DNA of 64,000 bases from a virus. Position 1 is the stretch's first letter, and each line of letters opens with the position of its first letter. Below the pieces are notes generated by a model that saw only the letters and a list, made by a program, of their open reading frames with translations, had not been told where the DNA came from and made no database searches. The position numbers were made by a program, and so were the translations under genes. The stretch covers positions 104,479 through 168,478 of the IMG/VR virus record IMGVR_UViG_3300028571_002266, one strand, 5' to 3'. Shown here one piece after another: positions 15,282-23,747 of this stretch.

Positions 15282-16064
15282 ATGAGTAATTTAGCATTAT
15301 CTTTTTCTTATAATGGGACTCATCATAAATCAGATGGATCTATAAATCCTATTGAACATTTGAAAATGTTAATTGCGGCAATTGATTGTGCGAATCCGAA
15401 AGGAGAACACGATGTTATTGTTTCTGCAATTTGTTTTGATATTTGGAATATGGATCAAAGAGAAAGAAATATTGCTTTAGAAGTTTATAAGAGGGCAAGA
15501 ATAGTTCTCTCTAACAGTATTCAAAAAAATCATCAAGATGGAGCGGCTACTTCAATAAGGATGGCAACTGAATTTGCTGCTGCAACAGGGAAAGATTATT
15601 TAATTCATCTTGCCGAAGATATAGCAGTTGCTCCTGATTTTGTTGAATATTTTCTTAAACATTTGGTCGATTGTGATTATGTTGGTACTTATTGGAACAT
15701 GTATCCGGGAAAGTCGTTCAATACACAAGTATTTGGTTGTAGAGTTTCTTCTTTTGCTGATTTGTGGAAAAATAATTTTATGATGCCTTTTTCTATTCCT
15801 AGAGAATCAGATATAGAGAGAGAGTTATATAATAATATTACTTCTAATAAATTAATCTATAAAGTTGGAGATCCAAACAGTGATTATAGATTCTCTTATC
15901 CTGATAAAAGAGGATGTCCTCATTTGAATAGCGCACCAGTTCTTTTTCAGCATACACATAATTCAAATAATTTTCGCAAGATAGTAGAAGGTTATGGCGT
16001 GAAATGGTTTGACGAAACAAAAGAAATAAAAAAAACAAACAAAAAAAATATTTCTATGCTTTGA
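15282..16064 (+). CDS. Possible glycosyltransferase (GT-A-like)
   Basis: The 260-residue product has a Rossmann-like opening (strand DVIVSAICFDIW, helix) and a middle with GAATSIRMATEFAAATGKDY, then LIHLAEDIAVAPDFVEYFL. That arrangement, a helix carrying conserved small residues followed by a hydrophobic strand and an acidic ED pair, resembles the donor/metal region of GT-A glycosyltransferases. A late region has FQHTHNSNNF, which could supply a metal or base histidine. No membrane segment. It has a TAAATA box and no Shine-Dalgarno. The sugar and acceptor cannot be told, and confidence in the fold is moderate. Confidence 0.55.
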   Translation: MSNLALSFSYNGTHHKSDGSINPIEHLKMLIAAIDCANPKGEHDVIVSAICFDIWNMDQRERNIALEVYKRARIVLSNSIQKNHQDGAATSIRMATEFAAATGKDYLIHLAEDIAVAPDFVEYFLKHLVDCDYVGTYWNMYPGKSFNTQVFGCRVSSFADLWKNNFMMPFSIPRESDIERELYNNITSNKLIYKVGDPNSDYRFSYPDKRGCPHLNSAPVLFQHTHNSNNFRKIVEGYGVKWFDETKEIKKTNKKNISML

Positions 16065-16082
16065 TTTAATTCATTTGAGCAT

Positions 16083-16088
16083 TAAATA
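16083..16088 (+). promoter_or_regulatory. TAAATA box 4 bases before ATG
   Basis: TAAATA, then TGTT, then the ATG at 16093. It favours 16093 over the earlier in-frame codon at 16075 as the start of the CCA-adding enzyme. Confidence 0.5.
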
Positions 16089-16092
16089 TGTT

Positions 16093-17316
16093 ATGAATTT
16101 TAGATTATGGCTTGAAAGCGAAGAAAAACAAGATGTCATCGATATGGAAATACCGATGCCTGATGACATTGTTTTTTTGAATGAATTATTCAAAAAGCAT
16201 GGTAAAAAGTTGTATGCTGTTGGTGGAGTTATCCGTGACTTCCTGATTAGTCACTTCCATATGAATGGGAAGGGTGGAGGTCCAAAGGATGTTGATTTAA
16301 CAACTGATGCTAGGCCAGAAGACATAACTAAGATTTTATCATCAGAAGAAGCGCAAAGACATGGGATTAGAGTTCTTCCTAAGGGAGAAGCATTTGGTGT
16401 TATTTCAGCTATTATGGATGGAAAAGAATATGAGATAGCAACATTTAGAGAAGAATATTATGATCCTATTCATGGTGATGGTCGAAGACCAGATAGAGTG
16501 AGCTATTCTACGGCAGATAAGGATGCACAGAGAAGAGACTTGACTATGAATGCTCTTTTCTACGACATAGACAAAAAAAGAATTATAGATTACAACACCA
16601 TTGATGGTCGTGGGCAAGGAATTAATGATATTAAAAATCTTGTTGCTAGGCCGGTTGGGAATCCAGAAGAAAGATTTAGAGAAGATAAACTTAGAGTTCT
16701 TCGCCTTGTTCGCTTTTTCAGCAGGTTTAATCCCGGCTTAATCAAGGATAATGTTGACAAGGACACTTTGAATGCAATTAATAAATTCAAATTTTTGGAA
16801 GGTGTTTCAGGAGAAAGGATTGTGGCCGAATTCACGAGTGGTTTTAAGGCAGCGATAAATAAAAATAACTTCTTCAGAAATTATCAAGACTTAGATCTTT
16901 TCCCTGCTGTTTTGCCTAATTTGATTATTGATGTTCAAAACTATGAAGAAAGCAATAGTTTTCCTGCTTCGTTAGCTTTTATTCTAAGAAACAATACGAA
17001 TTCATCAGTAGTAAGAAAACAATTGTCTGCATTAAAATATCCAAATGATATTTCTGATAAAGTGGAATTTTTCTTAAGATTAACAGAATTTGATGGAAGC
17101 GAAATTATTACATTTTTGAGGCGTAGAGATGCTTTGCATGATGTTAAGAAAGATTTACTGGAATTTGCAAAGTTAGAAAAAAATAATTATTTAGTTCATT
17201 TTGCTAATTATAAGCAACAAACTAACAGCAAAGATTTTATGCATCTTAAAGGCCCAGATATAACAAAGGCTATGAATCAGCGAGAAAAAGAAATTTTCTT
17301 GGCCAGTGCTTATTAA
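16093..17316 (+). CDS. cca: CCA-adding tRNA nucleotidyltransferase
   Basis: It adds or repairs the 3' CCA of tRNAs. The class II head domain is clear: YAVGGVIRDFL (41-51), catalytic carboxylates in DVDL (66-69), then FREEYYD and a template-reading region with RRDLTMNALFYD. Neck and body helices follow (EERFREDKLRVLRLVRFFSRF). It has 407 residues, normal for bacterial enzymes. The N-terminal MNFRLWLESEEKQDV is an added segment almost identical to one on the HExxH protein at 12704. The tRNA-Arg gene at 31079 lacks an encoded CCA, so this enzyme (or the host's) must finish it. It could also be a poly(A) polymerase, but the template region favours CCA. Confidence 0.88.
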   Translation: MNFRLWLESEEKQDVIDMEIPMPDDIVFLNELFKKHGKKLYAVGGVIRDFLISHFHMNGKGGGPKDVDLTTDARPEDITKILSSEEAQRHGIRVLPKGEAFGVISAIMDGKEYEIATFREEYYDPIHGDGRRPDRVSYSTADKDAQRRDLTMNALFYDIDKKRIIDYNTIDGRGQGINDIKNLVARPVGNPEERFREDKLRVLRLVRFFSRFNPGLIKDNVDKDTLNAINKFKFLEGVSGERIVAEFTSGFKAAINKNNFFRNYQDLDLFPAVLPNLIIDVQNYEESNSFPASLAFILRNNTNSSVVRKQLSALKYPNDISDKVEFFLRLTEFDGSEIITFLRRRDALHDVKKDLLEFAKLEKNNYLVHFANYKQQTNSKDFMHLKGPDITKAMNQREKEIFLASAY

Positions 17317-17340
17317 TTGTTGGATTTTCTGTTTGGCCAA

Positions 17341-17346
17341 TAAATA
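17341..17346 (+). promoter_or_regulatory. TAAATA box 6 bases before ATG
   Basis: TAAATA, then GTTTAT, then the ATG at 17353; no Shine-Dalgarno. Confidence 0.5.
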
Positions 17347-17352
17347 GTTTAT

Positions 17353-18756
17353 ATGACAATTTACAATGATACAATGTCTGATGGAGTTCTGATTGATGGA
17401 ACGGCAGGTGTTGTACAACAATTTTCGGTTGACTTGCAGGTTTATTACGCTGTAAATGAAGAAATTGAATCTGAGATTTCTTTTTATTGGTCTGTAGGCG
17501 AGTTGCCTTTGTATTGGTGGGTTATAGAAGGATATGTTCATCCTCCTGATGACACAAAGTCTTTAGATGTATCTGTTCCAGAAAAGCAAAATTTTATACA
17601 AACAATTCTTGCAAGAACTCCCAAAGAGGTTGGTGAATATTTTGCTCGTGAGTCTCGAAACTGGGAAATAGTTTACCTTAAGAGGTATAGCCAGCCTGCT
17701 GATATTTACCTCAATGATCCTAGTCTTCCGAATGACTTACAAGTTGTTGATTATAAATTTCCTCAATTTTCTGTAAGCACTAGATCTTTGATAAAGATGG
17801 GCATGACTGTTTCAGTTGTGCAGATTTATCAAAGATATCAAGGAAGTGGAGGTGCTACATTTTACGGAAGTGCAGATGCAGCAATTACAAGTGGAGCAGT
17901 AACTCCGACAACATCTAATTTTGTTTATGATAGTTCTGGTGGTCATGTTTTAACTGGTGGATCAGGTGGAGCGGTTAGTTCATTTGCTACTAGTTTCTTG
18001 ACATATGGTGGAATAAAAACCTTCTTGTTAAGTGATGTTATTTTTGGATTAGGATCTGCTCCTGCTCTTATCGCTCCTACCAACACAGTTGCCACAGCTT
18101 GTGGCTCATGTATAAGTTTCCCATTAGAGTTATTCATAGAAAATAACTTTAGTAATCCCGGTGTTTTAGGTAATTTCTTGCAGCGTAATGCTTATACTTT
18201 CCCGTCAATATTGCCACTTATTTACAGTGGTCGTAGTAATTCATGGTTGGCTTTTAAGCATTTTGAAGGTTCGTCTGGTGATAATGCAAATATTGAAAAT
18301 TGGCGTTTTCAGTTTGAGTGGGCTTGTACAAATAGTCCTTTCGGTCAAGAAAACGCAACAAGCACTCCTGCTTTCAAATTTTCGATTATAGTTACAAGAA
18401 AGAATCTTGGAACAAATATTGCCATTGATACAAGAATTGTAATTATTTTTTCTTCTGACGATGTTTGTGAAACAGTGAGGAATTTCAAAGAAGATTTTAT
18501 TTTCAATTTGAACACGAAAACAAACTATATTAATAATGGGAATGGGATTGTGCCAATTAGCGTTCTATTGAATGATAGAATTGGTATTTTCAAATCTTCA
18601 TATTGGACTGATAATCCTTATTTGAACATAAGGATTTCTAGTACAAATATTTTCAATAAGGGTGAAAACAAGGACATTAGTTCGATTATCCCTAAACCTC
18701 CAACTTTATATCAGTTGGGGACAAGTTTTGCGAGATCTTCGACTGCTGTGATTTAG
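17353..18756 (+). CDS. Probable virion structural protein, 467 aa
   Basis: Not matched to a named family. It is beta-rich, low in charge and full of Ser, Gly, Thr and Asn, with aromatic-rich strands (ISFYWSVGELPLYWWVIEGY), a Gly/Ser-rich centre (SSGGHVLTGGSGGAVSSF) and Cys pairs (ACGSC). This composition fits a phage tail, baseplate or head-decoration protein. It has no signal peptide. A TAAATA box in place of a ribosome site fits late expression. It lies between the CCA-adding enzyme and a small membrane protein. Confidence 0.55.
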   Translation: MTIYNDTMSDGVLIDGTAGVVQQFSVDLQVYYAVNEEIESEISFYWSVGELPLYWWVIEGYVHPPDDTKSLDVSVPEKQNFIQTILARTPKEVGEYFARESRNWEIVYLKRYSQPADIYLNDPSLPNDLQVVDYKFPQFSVSTRSLIKMGMTVSVVQIYQRYQGSGGATFYGSADAAITSGAVTPTTSNFVYDSSGGHVLTGGSGGAVSSFATSFLTYGGIKTFLLSDVIFGLGSAPALIAPTNTVATACGSCISFPLELFIENNFSNPGVLGNFLQRNAYTFPSILPLIYSGRSNSWLAFKHFEGSSGDNANIENWRFQFEWACTNSPFGQENATSTPAFKFSIIVTRKNLGTNIAIDTRIVIIFSSDDVCETVRNFKEDFIFNLNTKTNYINNGNGIVPISVLLNDRIGIFKSSYWTDNPYLNIRISSTNIFNKGENKDISSIIPKPPTLYQLGTSFARSSTAVI

Positions 18757-18765
18757 GAGAAAATT

Positions 18766-19062
18766 GTGGAAGCAATTATTTTGTCGTTGTGTTTTATGAT
18801 TCTTATTATCAATTTGGTTTTTTTGTTTTTCATTGGTATCTTTCTTGTTAGGATGAATGATCGTTTTGACAATATGTTTGCAGAATTGGTTGAAATTATT
18901 TCTGATTCTCCATCGGCTGTTCCTCCTTCTGCTAAAAAATCTCAGACTTGGGATGAAAAATATGAACGTGAGATGGAAATGATTGCAAGGAGAATGAGGG
19001 GAGAGTCGGCTCTTGATGATTTGCCAAATTTGAGATCATACGATGTTCCAGAGCAAACTTAA
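18766..19062 (+). CDS. Small membrane protein, 98 aa
   Basis: It starts at GTG 18766 behind AGGAG. Residues 3-28 form one long hydrophobic segment (IILSLCFMILIINLVFLFFI), followed by a charged cytoplasmic-type helix (EKYEREMEMIARRMRGE). It is probably a single-pass inner-membrane protein with its C-terminus inside. No family is recognised. Confidence 0.6.
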   Translation: MEAIILSLCFMILIINLVFLFFIGIFLVRMNDRFDNMFAELVEIISDSPSAVPPSAKKSQTWDEKYEREMEMIARRMRGESALDDLPNLRSYDVPEQT

Positions 19063-19078
19063 TCAAAAAAAAACAGTC

Positions 19079-19145
19079 TTGTTTTGCCCCTCTGAAAAGT
19101 TTATGATGCTGCTTCATGGAAATCCGTCCTCCGCTGACGGACGGA
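19079..19145 (+). promoter_or_regulatory. Promoter plus leader stem-loop, copy 3
   Basis: TTGTTT (19079-19084), a 17-base spacer and TATGAT (19102-19107) precede GAAATCCG at 19119. TCCGTCC (19123-19129) pairs with GGACGGA (19139-19145), 7 base pairs with a 9-base loop. AAGAGG follows, before the amidoligase ATG. The distance from -10 box to GAAATCC is 11 bases, longer than in most other copies. Confidence 0.65.
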
Positions 19146-19157
19146 AGAGGTATGGTA

Positions 19158-20165
19158 ATGGAACAAAAGAAGTTAAAATATGTCAAGTTTGATAGTCAAA
19201 GGAGATTTGGCGTTGAATTAGAAGTTGGCAATGAGGTCAAAAAGAAAGCTGTTCAATCTGTTATTTCAACTGTTTCCAAGTACAACGCTTATGTTTCTCG
19301 CTATGCTCTTTCCAATAACAATTGTTATTGGCACATAAAGGATGATGCCACCTGTGGATTGAAAGGTCGCAATGGTCCTAAGGGTGTTGAGATTGCTTCT
19401 TTTATAGGAAAAGGAATAGATGATATTGATCATGTATCGTTTGTAAGCTCGAAATTAAACGATATTGGCTGTAAAGCAAATCATAATTGCGGCTTACATG
19501 TTCATGCAGAGGTTTCTGATCTTACCATGGATCAGGTTGCAGTTATTGTTGCTTGTTGGATCAAGATTGAACGATTAATGAGCATGATTTTACCAATAAG
19601 GCGCTATCAAAGTGAACACTGCAAGTTCATGTTTGCGCCATCTTGTAATGATAATGTTTTTGGTTTATGTCGGGAAAAATCATATACTTGTCATGATTTC
19701 TTGGAAGCTGTTTCTCCAAAGAATTTAAGTTATTTCGACAATGATGATAGAAGGTTTAATCTTAATTTGGTTAATTTGGTTCGTGCTGTAAATGACAACA
19801 GTCCAAATCGTCGCACTATTGAATTAAGGTGGCCAGAAGGCACTCTTGAGCCTCGTGACATTCGATGTTGGGTTAAGCTTTTTCTTTTGTTTATTGACAG
19901 TTGCAAAGACAGAAAGATGCCTAAAAATTTGCATCATTGTGGACTTGAAGAGGGATTGCAAATGTTTGGTCTGAGCCATTCAAAAAATATTTTTATTATC
20001 ATGAGCGAATCGATACATGAAACAAAAACATGGTTTTTGGAAAGAATTTTGAATCACAATGGTGACGCTGTTGAATTTTATAAATCTAAAGATGTTTTGA
20101 AGATTGCTAATGAGGCGAAGTTTATTTTGAATCAAATGTGGTCGCCAATTCGCATTTATGAATGA
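19158..20165 (+). CDS. Amidoligase (COOH-NH2 ligase) family enzyme
   Basis: Amidoligases of this glutamine-synthetase-like group are predicted to join carboxyl and amino groups in ATP-dependent modification of peptides or small molecules. Visible markers are FGVELEVG (17-24), WHIKDDAT (58-65), EIAS (78-81) and GLHVHAEV (112-119), which together would hold metal and ATP, and later RTIELRWPEG. The length is 335 residues. ATG 19158 is chosen because AAGAGG lies 7 bases before it, after leader stem-loop copy 3. Such ligases are known to co-occur with gamma-glutamylcyclotransferase-like genes; one is at 46184. The substrate is unknown. Confidence 0.78.
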   Translation: MEQKKLKYVKFDSQRRFGVELEVGNEVKKKAVQSVISTVSKYNAYVSRYALSNNNCYWHIKDDATCGLKGRNGPKGVEIASFIGKGIDDIDHVSFVSSKLNDIGCKANHNCGLHVHAEVSDLTMDQVAVIVACWIKIERLMSMILPIRRYQSEHCKFMFAPSCNDNVFGLCREKSYTCHDFLEAVSPKNLSYFDNDDRRFNLNLVNLVRAVNDNSPNRRTIELRWPEGTLEPRDIRCWVKLFLLFIDSCKDRKMPKNLHHCGLEEGLQMFGLSHSKNIFIIMSESIHETKTWFLERILNHNGDAVEFYKSKDVLKIANEAKFILNQMWSPIRIYE

Positions 20166-20182
20166 TTTTTTCAAAAAAACGG

Positions 20183-20211
20183 TTGAATGATTTTGATTTT
20201 TACTATATAAT
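20183..20211 (+). promoter_or_regulatory. Sigma70-like promoter of the small sigma factor gene
   Basis: TTGAAT (20183-20188), 17 bases, TATAAT (20206-20211). The leader of about 30 bases ends with CGAGG before the ATG at 20250. It holds a direct repeat of AACTTTC but no clear stem. Confidence 0.7.
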
Positions 20212-20249
20212 TTAACTGCTTAACTTTCAAAAACTTTCGAGGTACTACA

Positions 20250-20792
20250 ATGGCACGAAAAAAACTGATAAAAACAAAAGAAGAAATTGAAATTCTTACG
20301 CTTTCTCATATTGATTTGGCTGATAAAATAGCAAGGATGAATCAAAGCAAATATCCTTATTTTAGTTATGACGAGTTGCAATCAGCTGCATATATGGGTC
20401 TAGTTAAAGCTGCTAATGAATATAATAAAAATAAAAATACTAAATTTTCTACTTTTGCGTTTTCTAAAATTAATTGGTCTATAGTGCAATATGCAATGTT
20501 AGAATCAAAGCGTCTTCCCACAGTTCAGATTGATCCAGATTCGGAAGAACTTTCAATATATTCTTGTGATTATGATGAAAAAGAATTTTATGATGTTCTG
20601 TTAAAGTTTATGGACAAGAGAGAGAAAGAGATTTTTCTGGATTACTATGTTAATGGCAAGAGAATGCACCAAATCGCTGATGAATTGCAATTGGATGAAT
20701 CTAGAATCAGCCAGATAATTAAAAAAATAATTGAAAAAATTCGTATGACATGGAAATATTATGAATTTGAATTATACGAAAGAGCGGCTTAA
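20250..20792 (+). CDS. Small sigma70-family factor, possible late sigma
   Basis: A 180-residue sigma factor. Region 2 is YFSYDELQSAAYMGLVKAANE followed by KFSTFAFSKINWSIVQYAM (about 37-92), the part that melts the -10 element. Region 4 is a helix-turn-helix near the C-terminus (KRMHQIADELQLDESRISQII, about 138-160). Size and content resemble T4 gp55 and sigma-F/G type factors. It has a good sigma70 promoter of its own, so the host polymerase could make it early. That it reads the TAAATA boxes in this window is a testable inference. A second sigma-like gene is at 55929. Confidence 0.85.
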   Translation: MARKKLIKTKEEIEILTLSHIDLADKIARMNQSKYPYFSYDELQSAAYMGLVKAANEYNKNKNTKFSTFAFSKINWSIVQYAMLESKRLPTVQIDPDSEELSIYSCDYDEKEFYDVLLKFMDKREKEIFLDYYVNGKRMHQIADELQLDESRISQIIKKIIEKIRMTWKYYEFELYERAA

Positions 20793-20821
20793 ATAATTTA
20801 ATCTATGAGTTGGTGAAAATT

Positions 20822-21685
20822 ATGCTTAAAAATTTGTTCTTTATCTTTTTTTCTTTGCAAAATTTGATGGCGCAAGATCAAGCTACTCCTGTCCAAGTGG
20901 AAGCTATTGATCCTCAGATTAAAAATTTGGAATGGAACAGATATACGTCAAAGAATTTCACTGTTTTAAGCATTGACAATCAAAAGGGTAAGGATCTTTC
21001 GGAAACAATTGATTCTTTGAAGTCATCGGTTTTGACTCGATGGGGTTTTCCAGATGTAAAGTTCACGAAGGAGTGCCGTGTTTTTGTTGTACCAGATTAT
21101 GATCTTCTTAAGAATCTTTTTAATCTAAATGCTGGGAAGGTTCAACTCAGAAAAGAACTTAATGTCATTTGGTGTGTTGGCGATGATAAGCCTAATAAAT
21201 CATTATTGCCTTATTTGACACAAGTTTGTTTATATGAATATGAGGTTGCTGAATCAACAACTTTGCCTGTTTGGTTCAAGAGAGGTTGTATTCTTTTGAA
21301 TGGTTCTGTTACTGATGTTCGTCAGGTTCTAAAATCATTCAATGATATTGCAAGAAAAGAACAGTTTACTAATTCTGCTGATCAAATATTCACAACTTCA
21401 GAAGATGATTATAACAAGCAGACAAATGAAAACAAAAAAATATTTGATCAACAGGCTGCTTGTCTTTGTTTGATGTTGAGAAAAGAGTTTGGCGAAGTAA
21501 AGCTTCAAGGTTTTCTTAGATTACAGTCAAAGAATAAGCCTGAAACTGTTTTGGGAATGATTTATGGGTTTAAGAGCTATTCTCAGTTTGATCGACAGTA
21601 TGTTAGATACATGAAAGATCTTTGTGCTGATCTTGCTGACGATCATACTCCTGATTCTTATTTGGAAATCAAATCGGTGAGGTGA
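20822..21685 (+). CDS. Exported protein of unknown function, 287 aa
   Basis: ATG 20822 gives a signal peptide (LKNLFFIFFSLQNLMAQ) with a likely cleavage after MAQ. The mature part has alternating strands and helices (NFTVLSIDNQKGKDL, CRVFVVPDYDLLKNLF, VWFKRGCILLNGSV) that recall peptidase-like domains of unknown-function families in Planctomycetes and others, but there is no HExxH. It may be secreted or virion-associated. Followed after 4 bases by the membrane protein gene. Confidence 0.55.
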   Translation: MLKNLFFIFFSLQNLMAQDQATPVQVEAIDPQIKNLEWNRYTSKNFTVLSIDNQKGKDLSETIDSLKSSVLTRWGFPDVKFTKECRVFVVPDYDLLKNLFNLNAGKVQLRKELNVIWCVGDDKPNKSLLPYLTQVCLYEYEVAESTTLPVWFKRGCILLNGSVTDVRQVLKSFNDIARKEQFTNSADQIFTTSEDDYNKQTNENKKIFDQQAACLCLMLRKEFGEVKLQGFLRLQSKNKPETVLGMIYGFKSYSQFDRQYVRYMKDLCADLADDHTPDSYLEIKSVR

Positions 21686-21689
21686 TGTC

Positions 21690-21992
21690 ATGTTTTTTAT
21701 AATTTCTTGGATTCTGTTCGGTCTTATTGTTGGTTATATTGCTAAGTCTTTGCACCCCGGAGACGAGCCTATTGGTTATCTTCCAACATTGGGAATTGGA
21801 GTGGCTGGTTCATTTGTTGGTGGTACAATTAATTTCTTGTTAGGAATGGGTCATCAGTCATTCCAGACTTCTGGTTTGATAATGTCGGTTTTGGGCGGTG
21901 TTGTGTGTTGTGCAGCTTGGAGATATTACAAACTTAAAACTTCTTTGTCTGGTCCAAAGAGTTTTATAAGTGGTCGTTCAAAAAACGATTAA
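21690..21992 (+). CDS. YeaQ/YmgE (GlsB) family membrane protein
   Basis: A 100-residue protein with three hydrophobic segments: FFIISWILFGLIVGYIAKSL (2-21), LGIGVAGSFVGGTINFLLG and GLIMSVLGGVVCCAAW. The order ISWIxFGLIxGxxAK, a Pro-Gly turn, then GxxGxxVGG, is that of the transglycosylase-associated/GlsB stress membrane family, small proteins of unknown mechanism in many bacteria. GGTGA is before the ATG. Why a phage carries it is not known. Confidence 0.75.
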   Translation: MFFIISWILFGLIVGYIAKSLHPGDEPIGYLPTLGIGVAGSFVGGTINFLLGMGHQSFQTSGLIMSVLGGVVCCAAWRYYKLKTSLSGPKSFISGRSKND

Positions 21993-22037
21993 GTTTAAGA
22001 GATTTGATTAATGAAAAGCTGATGGATACAATTTATT

Positions 22038-22262
22038 ATGCTTGATGAAAAAATTGTAGATAAGCTTAGAAAAAAATATTCAGATTTGCATCCGCTCCTG
22101 TTTCAGCGTTCAGTTGAGCGTGCAAAGAGTAATGGTGATCTTTTTGACATCGTTGATACGGTGCCTGACAAATATCCTTTGTCATGGGACGAAAAGGAAA
22201 ATAGGTGGTCTTTATTGGTTGACCCCTATATTGTGCAACAATTTCTCAATGACTTTAATTAG
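22038..22262 (+). CDS. Hypothetical protein, 74 aa
   Basis: Not recognised. A short, mostly helical soluble protein (KIVDKLRKKYSDLHPLLFQRS, then VQQFLNDF at the end) with a central WDEKENRWSLLVD. A clear ribosome site is not visible, so the start is uncertain. It sits in a run of same-strand genes from 20250 to 25199. Confidence 0.45.
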   Translation: MLDEKIVDKLRKKYSDLHPLLFQRSVERAKSNGDLFDIVDTVPDKYPLSWDEKENRWSLLVDPYIVQQFLNDFN

Positions 22263-22270
22263 TAAAAAAT

Positions 22271-22933
22271 ATGCGTTTATATGAAGAATATTTCAAAAGG
22301 CATCAAATAAGAGATGTGCCGTTGGTACATCATAATGCAAATTCTTGTGTTTTTTTCAAATGTAGAGATAATCATATTTGGTCAGATATTCTTGGCCAAC
22401 CTTCATTTTATACTGCAAGTAACGCAACTCCATCTTTTGGCATATTTGAAGTAAAATGGGTTTATAGTGATCATCATCCGGGTCATTATGAGGCTGCAAT
22501 ACATTATCAAATTCCTGATGGTCATGTAAAAGATCAGGTTTTTGGAATTCATCATATCACAACAATAAGATGGAGCGAATACGAAAGTTTCGTTTATCAT
22601 TTTTGTAAAAAATTAACTTCAGTCAATCTTATTCGTGATAAAGATTTAGCTTTTATCACAGGATGGGAAATGTTTGTAAGTTCATATGATAGTTTTTTAC
22701 AAAAACAAAGTGGAGATATAAAATATCTTTTATTTCAAACACTCGATGATGAAAATTCAAATGAAACAAGAATTGCATATATTTCTGAAATATTAAGGAA
22801 ATTTTCTTGTTTTAGCCCTATGGTCTTACGGAACTGGAAGAATGAAGTGTTAAATAAGGTGCAGAATCATTCAAATTGGCTTGTGAATATAATTGATAAA
22901 CATGCAAAAGAACTATTGCCCAATAAGGATTAA
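22271..22933 (+). CDS. Hypothetical protein, 220 aa
   Basis: Not recognised. It has several His-rich patches (DVPLVHHNANSC, YSDHHPGHYEAAIHYQ, GIHHITTIRW) in the first half, which could bind metal, and a helical C-terminal half (YISEILRKFSCFSPM). No membrane segment. It overlaps the next gene by about 30 bases and is probably part of the same unit. Confidence 0.55.
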   Translation: MRLYEEYFKRHQIRDVPLVHHNANSCVFFKCRDNHIWSDILGQPSFYTASNATPSFGIFEVKWVYSDHHPGHYEAAIHYQIPDGHVKDQVFGIHHITTIRWSEYESFVYHFCKKLTSVNLIRDKDLAFITGWEMFVSSYDSFLQKQSGDIKYLLFQTLDDENSNETRIAYISEILRKFSCFSPMVLRNWKNEVLNKVQNHSNWLVNIIDKHAKELLPNKD

Positions 22934-23747
22934 AAATCCTAATTCAAAAAATTCTTTGGTTCGCCTTCTTGCGGGTCAAAAAATGCACGTCATATTTAAT
23001 GATAAATCTTTTCAAGATTACAAACTTGATCTGAGTGGTTCATTCTTGTCAGTCGAAGAAGTAACAGAGGTTCCTGATGGATGGATGGTTTCCGTAGCCC
23101 AAAAAACAGAGATTATCAAGTATTTTGAAAGCACTCTTTACCTTGGAGGAGTGAATTTATTTGATGGTAAAAATCAACACAAAGCTTCTCTTTGTGTTGT
23201 CAGCAATAATGAAAATAATGATTATCTTAGAGTCATCAATCCTCGTAACATTACATGCAACATTACACCCGATCAGGTTCTTGATGTAGTCTTTTATGGC
23301 AGCATGAATGAAAGATGGAACGCTTATCCATCAGGAAAAGATATTTGCGTTGAAATGCTTCAACATTACACTAGAGGCAGTAAGAACATTTGTTCTGAAG
23401 GATGTGGTGAAAAGCCATCAATAGAACATTTTTTTCGTTTTAGATTTGATCGCAAAAGCATTAATTATCTTTCTGATTTACCTTATGCAAAACATGATGG
23501 TGGTCATATACTTTTTGTTAATTCAAATAATGAAAGATCAATCCTAAAAATTACATGTAGTTGGCGTGGTAAAAGTTCAATTTATAAAGCTTTGCTTTTG
23601 CCAAGAATACCATTTGCGAATAATAATACAATTGGTAGAAAACAAGCAAAACAATGCCTTCGTTCTTCTGTTGTGATTGAGAAGATAGAATCGAATGTTT
23701 TAGAATCAGGATGCAATGTCTTATTGTCAAAGGTGTCAGAAAAATGA
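22902..23747 (+). CDS. Hypothetical protein with two internal beta repeats
   Basis: Not recognised. The start is uncertain: ATG 22902 overlaps the preceding gene, and ATG 22980 would lose a segment that looks coding. That segment, PIRIKNPNSKNSLVRLLAGQ, resembles a later one, YLRVINPRNITCNITPDQ, so the protein seems to have two related beta units. Seven cysteines include a CSEGCGEKP loop. It is coupled to the next gene by ATGA. Its composition could suit a virion or secreted protein, but there is no signal peptide. Confidence 0.5.
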   Translation: MQKNYCPIRIKNPNSKNSLVRLLAGQKMHVIFNDKSFQDYKLDLSGSFLSVEEVTEVPDGWMVSVAQKTEIIKYFESTLYLGGVNLFDGKNQHKASLCVVSNNENNDYLRVINPRNITCNITPDQVLDVVFYGSMNERWNAYPSGKDICVEMLQHYTRGSKNICSEGCGEKPSIEHFFRFRFDRKSINYLSDLPYAKHDGGHILFVNSNNERSILKITCSWRGKSSIYKALLLPRIPFANNNTIGRKQAKQCLRSSVVIEKIESNVLESGCNVLLSKVSEK

